A stretch of 64,000 nucleotides of DNA from Mesorhizobium loti (lineage in GTDB: Bacteria > Pseudomonadota > Alphaproteobacteria > Rhizobiales > Rhizobiaceae), in contig NZ_LPWA01000099.1 in assembly GCF_001510895.1 (NCBI RefSeq), positions 1 to 64,000 on the forward strand, written 5' to 3'. Positions within the stretch are counted from its first letter, which is position 1. Each line of letters opens with the position of its first letter. Positions 62,716-64,000 of this stretch are shown here, in pieces. The notes under the pieces were generated by a model that worked only from the letters and a program-made list of their open reading frames with translations, searched no databases and was not told where the DNA came from. The position numbers were made by a program, and so were the translations under genes.

Positions 62716-63339
62716 TCATCTCGGCGAACCGCCGCGACCCCAGCGCGGCGGCGGCTGCGAGTTGGGATTCTGTGGACGGCCCCCGCCGCCGCGACCGAAG
62801 ACCAGCGAAAGCACCAATCCGACCAAGCCGACGCCCATCAGCGCGTAGCCGGCCGGCCGTGCCCTTTCGTCGATCGAGCCGGTGCCGGCGCGCAAGACCA
62901 GATCGACGGCGCGCATGTCGATGCCGTCGGCGTCGCCCGGACCGACGGTGAAAAGATAAGCGCCGGGCGTGACCGTTTCGATCACACCGGCCTCGTCGCG
63001 AAAGATCTTGTCGGGCAGTTGCGGGCTCACCTGGCGCGGATTGTCGGTGTGGTTGAAGGAGAGCGTCGAGGCAAGCGCGGTGCGGCCGCCGCTTGCCGCG
63101 GTCAGCGTCAGCACCGTGCGCTGCTGCGAAACCACGCGTTCGGCCCGCGCGATGAGGTCGACCAGCACACGGACAGGCGCATCGCTTGCCGCGAGCCGCA
63201 CCGTCGCCGGCCGGAAGCGGCCGCCTTCATAGACGCGATAAGTGCCGATCGCGTGGCCGGAGAAATTGCTCATCGCCCAAGGGTAGAAGACGCCGATGGC
63301 GGCACCGGCGATGAGAACAAGAACCGAGAGGAAGCGCAT
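62716..63339 (-). CDS. Membrane-anchored hypothetical protein
   Basis: 207 residues. An N-terminal membrane helix (LSVLVLIAGAAIGVFYPWAM), a soluble domain (TYRVYEGGRFRPATVRLAAS, APVRVLVDLIARAERVVSQQ), a second helix near 165-185 (GYALMGVGLVGLVLSLVF), and a Gly/Arg/Pro-rich disordered tail. The layout fits a periplasmic domain held between two helices. Lies 7 bases before rlmJ. No family recognised. Confidence 0.7.
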   Translation of the reverse strand: MRFLSVLVLIAGAAIGVFYPWAMSNFSGHAIGTYRVYEGGRFRPATVRLAASDAPVRVLVDLIARAERVVSQQRTVLTLTAASGGRTALASTLSFNHTDNPRQVSPQLPDKIFRDEAGVIETVTPGAYLFTVGPGDADGIDMRAVDLVLRAGTGSIDERARPAGYALMGVGLVGLVLSLVFGRGGGGRPQNPNSQPPPRWGRGGSPR

Positions 63340-63351
63340 CGAAAGTCCTGG

Positions 63352-64000
63352 TTATTTCTTTGTCCGACCGCGATCGCCCTGCGCGGTTTCGCTTCGGGCA
63401 GCTTCGCGGACCCGCTCCATCTCGTCCAGAAACATCTCCAGGCCAAGCTCGAAAGTCTTGTCGAAACCGTTCGTGCCGAAATAAGCCCCGGCCGCCACGA
63501 CGCTGGGGTAGTCGCGCGCCAGATCCTCGTCGCTGACCGTGGTGACCGCCGACGGGCCTTTGGCATAGCCCGCGGTCTCGTCGAGGATCGCGCCCATCAG
63601 ATAGTAGCCGGCGGCGCGGAACAGGCGGGCGCTGAGCTCGGGTCCGAAGCCGCCATCCTCGAACAGGCCGATGATGGCGTTCAGCTTGGCAAGGCATGGC
63701 GGCGAGTTCATGCGGTAGACGACAATGAACGGCGCGAAGGCCGGGTGCTCGGTCGCCACACGCCGGAATTCCTGCATGCCGATGCGGGCCCGCTCGCGCC
63801 AGGGCAGGCTGTCATCAGGGATGGCGAGCCCGCTCATCTGGCGGTCGACCAGCGCTTCGTAGAGATGCGCCTGCGAGGGGAAGTGATGGTAGATGCTCAT
63901 CGCCTCACAGCCGAGCGCGGCGGCGAGCTTGCGCATCGAAAAGCCGGAGAGCCCTTCCCGCTCGATCACCTCGAAGGCGGCGTCCTCGATCATCTCCCGG
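63352..64000 (-). CDS. TetR-family transcriptional regulator (5' end outside the window)
   Basis: The last 215 or so residues. HTH near the start: DAAFEVIEREGLSGFSMRKLAAALGCEAMSIYHHFPSQAHLYEAL, then a TetR_C-type ligand domain (AFAPFIVVYRMNSPP, LFRAAGYYLMGAILDETAGY). The frame stays open to the window edge through codons before the first Met (63993), and the start codon is likely beyond position 64000. It ends in a basic tail (RSETAQGDRGRTKK). Ligand unknown; the membrane protein at 62716 is downstream. Confidence 0.88.
   Translation of the reverse strand, partial: REMIEDAAFEVIEREGLSGFSMRKLAAALGCEAMSIYHHFPSQAHLYEALVDRQMSGLAIPDDSLPWRERARIGMQEFRRVATEHPAFAPFIVVYRMNSPPCLAKLNAIIGLFEDGGFGPELSARLFRAAGYYLMGAILDETAGYAKGPSAVTTVSDEDLARDYPSVVAAGAYFGTNGFDKTFELGLEMFLDEMERVREAARSETAQGDRGRTKK

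Overview
The window is about 64 kb of GC-rich alphaproteobacterial chromosome, most likely from a Mesorhizobium or close relative (Rhizobiales). Support comes from four tandem DUF680 proteins (a family known mainly from Mesorhizobium), three DUF982 proteins, a MucR regulator, the hdaA / AI-2E permease / CDP-alcohol transferase block divergent from purMN, and several families of short palindromic repeats scattered between genes. It is mostly ordinary chromosomal backbone with one accessory patch near the left end.

Layout. 0-7 kb: a NolR-type ArsR regulator, small rhizobial proteins, a surface-glycan cluster (GT8 glycosyltransferase, hexapeptide acetyltransferase, FkbM methyltransferase), remains of a PLP-dependent decarboxylase, and a higBA toxin-antitoxin pair enclosed between an intact tRNA-Arg and a 61-bp copy of its 3' part, which looks like an integration scar. 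7-20 kb: respiratory complex I accessory subunit, an FMN reductase/SnoaL fusion, a flavin monooxygenase, tRNA-Pro, hdaA and permease block, purM-purN, SixA phosphatase, the DUF680 array and a TctDE-like two-component system. 20-33 kb: an SsuABC/TauABC-type ABC importer, dapB, an arginase-family enzyme, a large exported Sel1-like protein, a molybdopterin oxidoreductase and an ABC-F ATPase. 33-45 kb: an LprI-like protein, MucR, an EamA exporter, a 2OG-oxygenase-like protein with a divergent LysR regulator, a UvrD-family helicase, a GIY-YIG-like protein, a GGDEF protein, DinB and GST. 45-54 kb: ndk, a fluoride-resistance operon (crcB-crcB-DUF190) under a fluoride riboswitch, a YbaY/META protein and the operon SDR-uvrC-pgsA-moaD-moaE. 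54-64 kb: an Omp25/31-type porin, GFA, TfoX and GST proteins, an H1-like basic protein, DinB/TetR, DoxX, VOC, AraC, rlmJ and a TetR gene cut by the window end.

Two things shape how this annotation should be read. First, at least a dozen otherwise intact genes, including the housekeeping genes purM and dapB, are broken by single-base indels. In most cases one base is missing and the homologous protein continues in another frame. This looks more like base-level sequence error than biology, so these genes are reported at full extent with the break marked. Second, the clearest regulatory element is the fluoride riboswitch at 48.1 kb. Its P1 stem and a downstream terminator hairpin share the same strand, which gives a readable ON/OFF mechanism.
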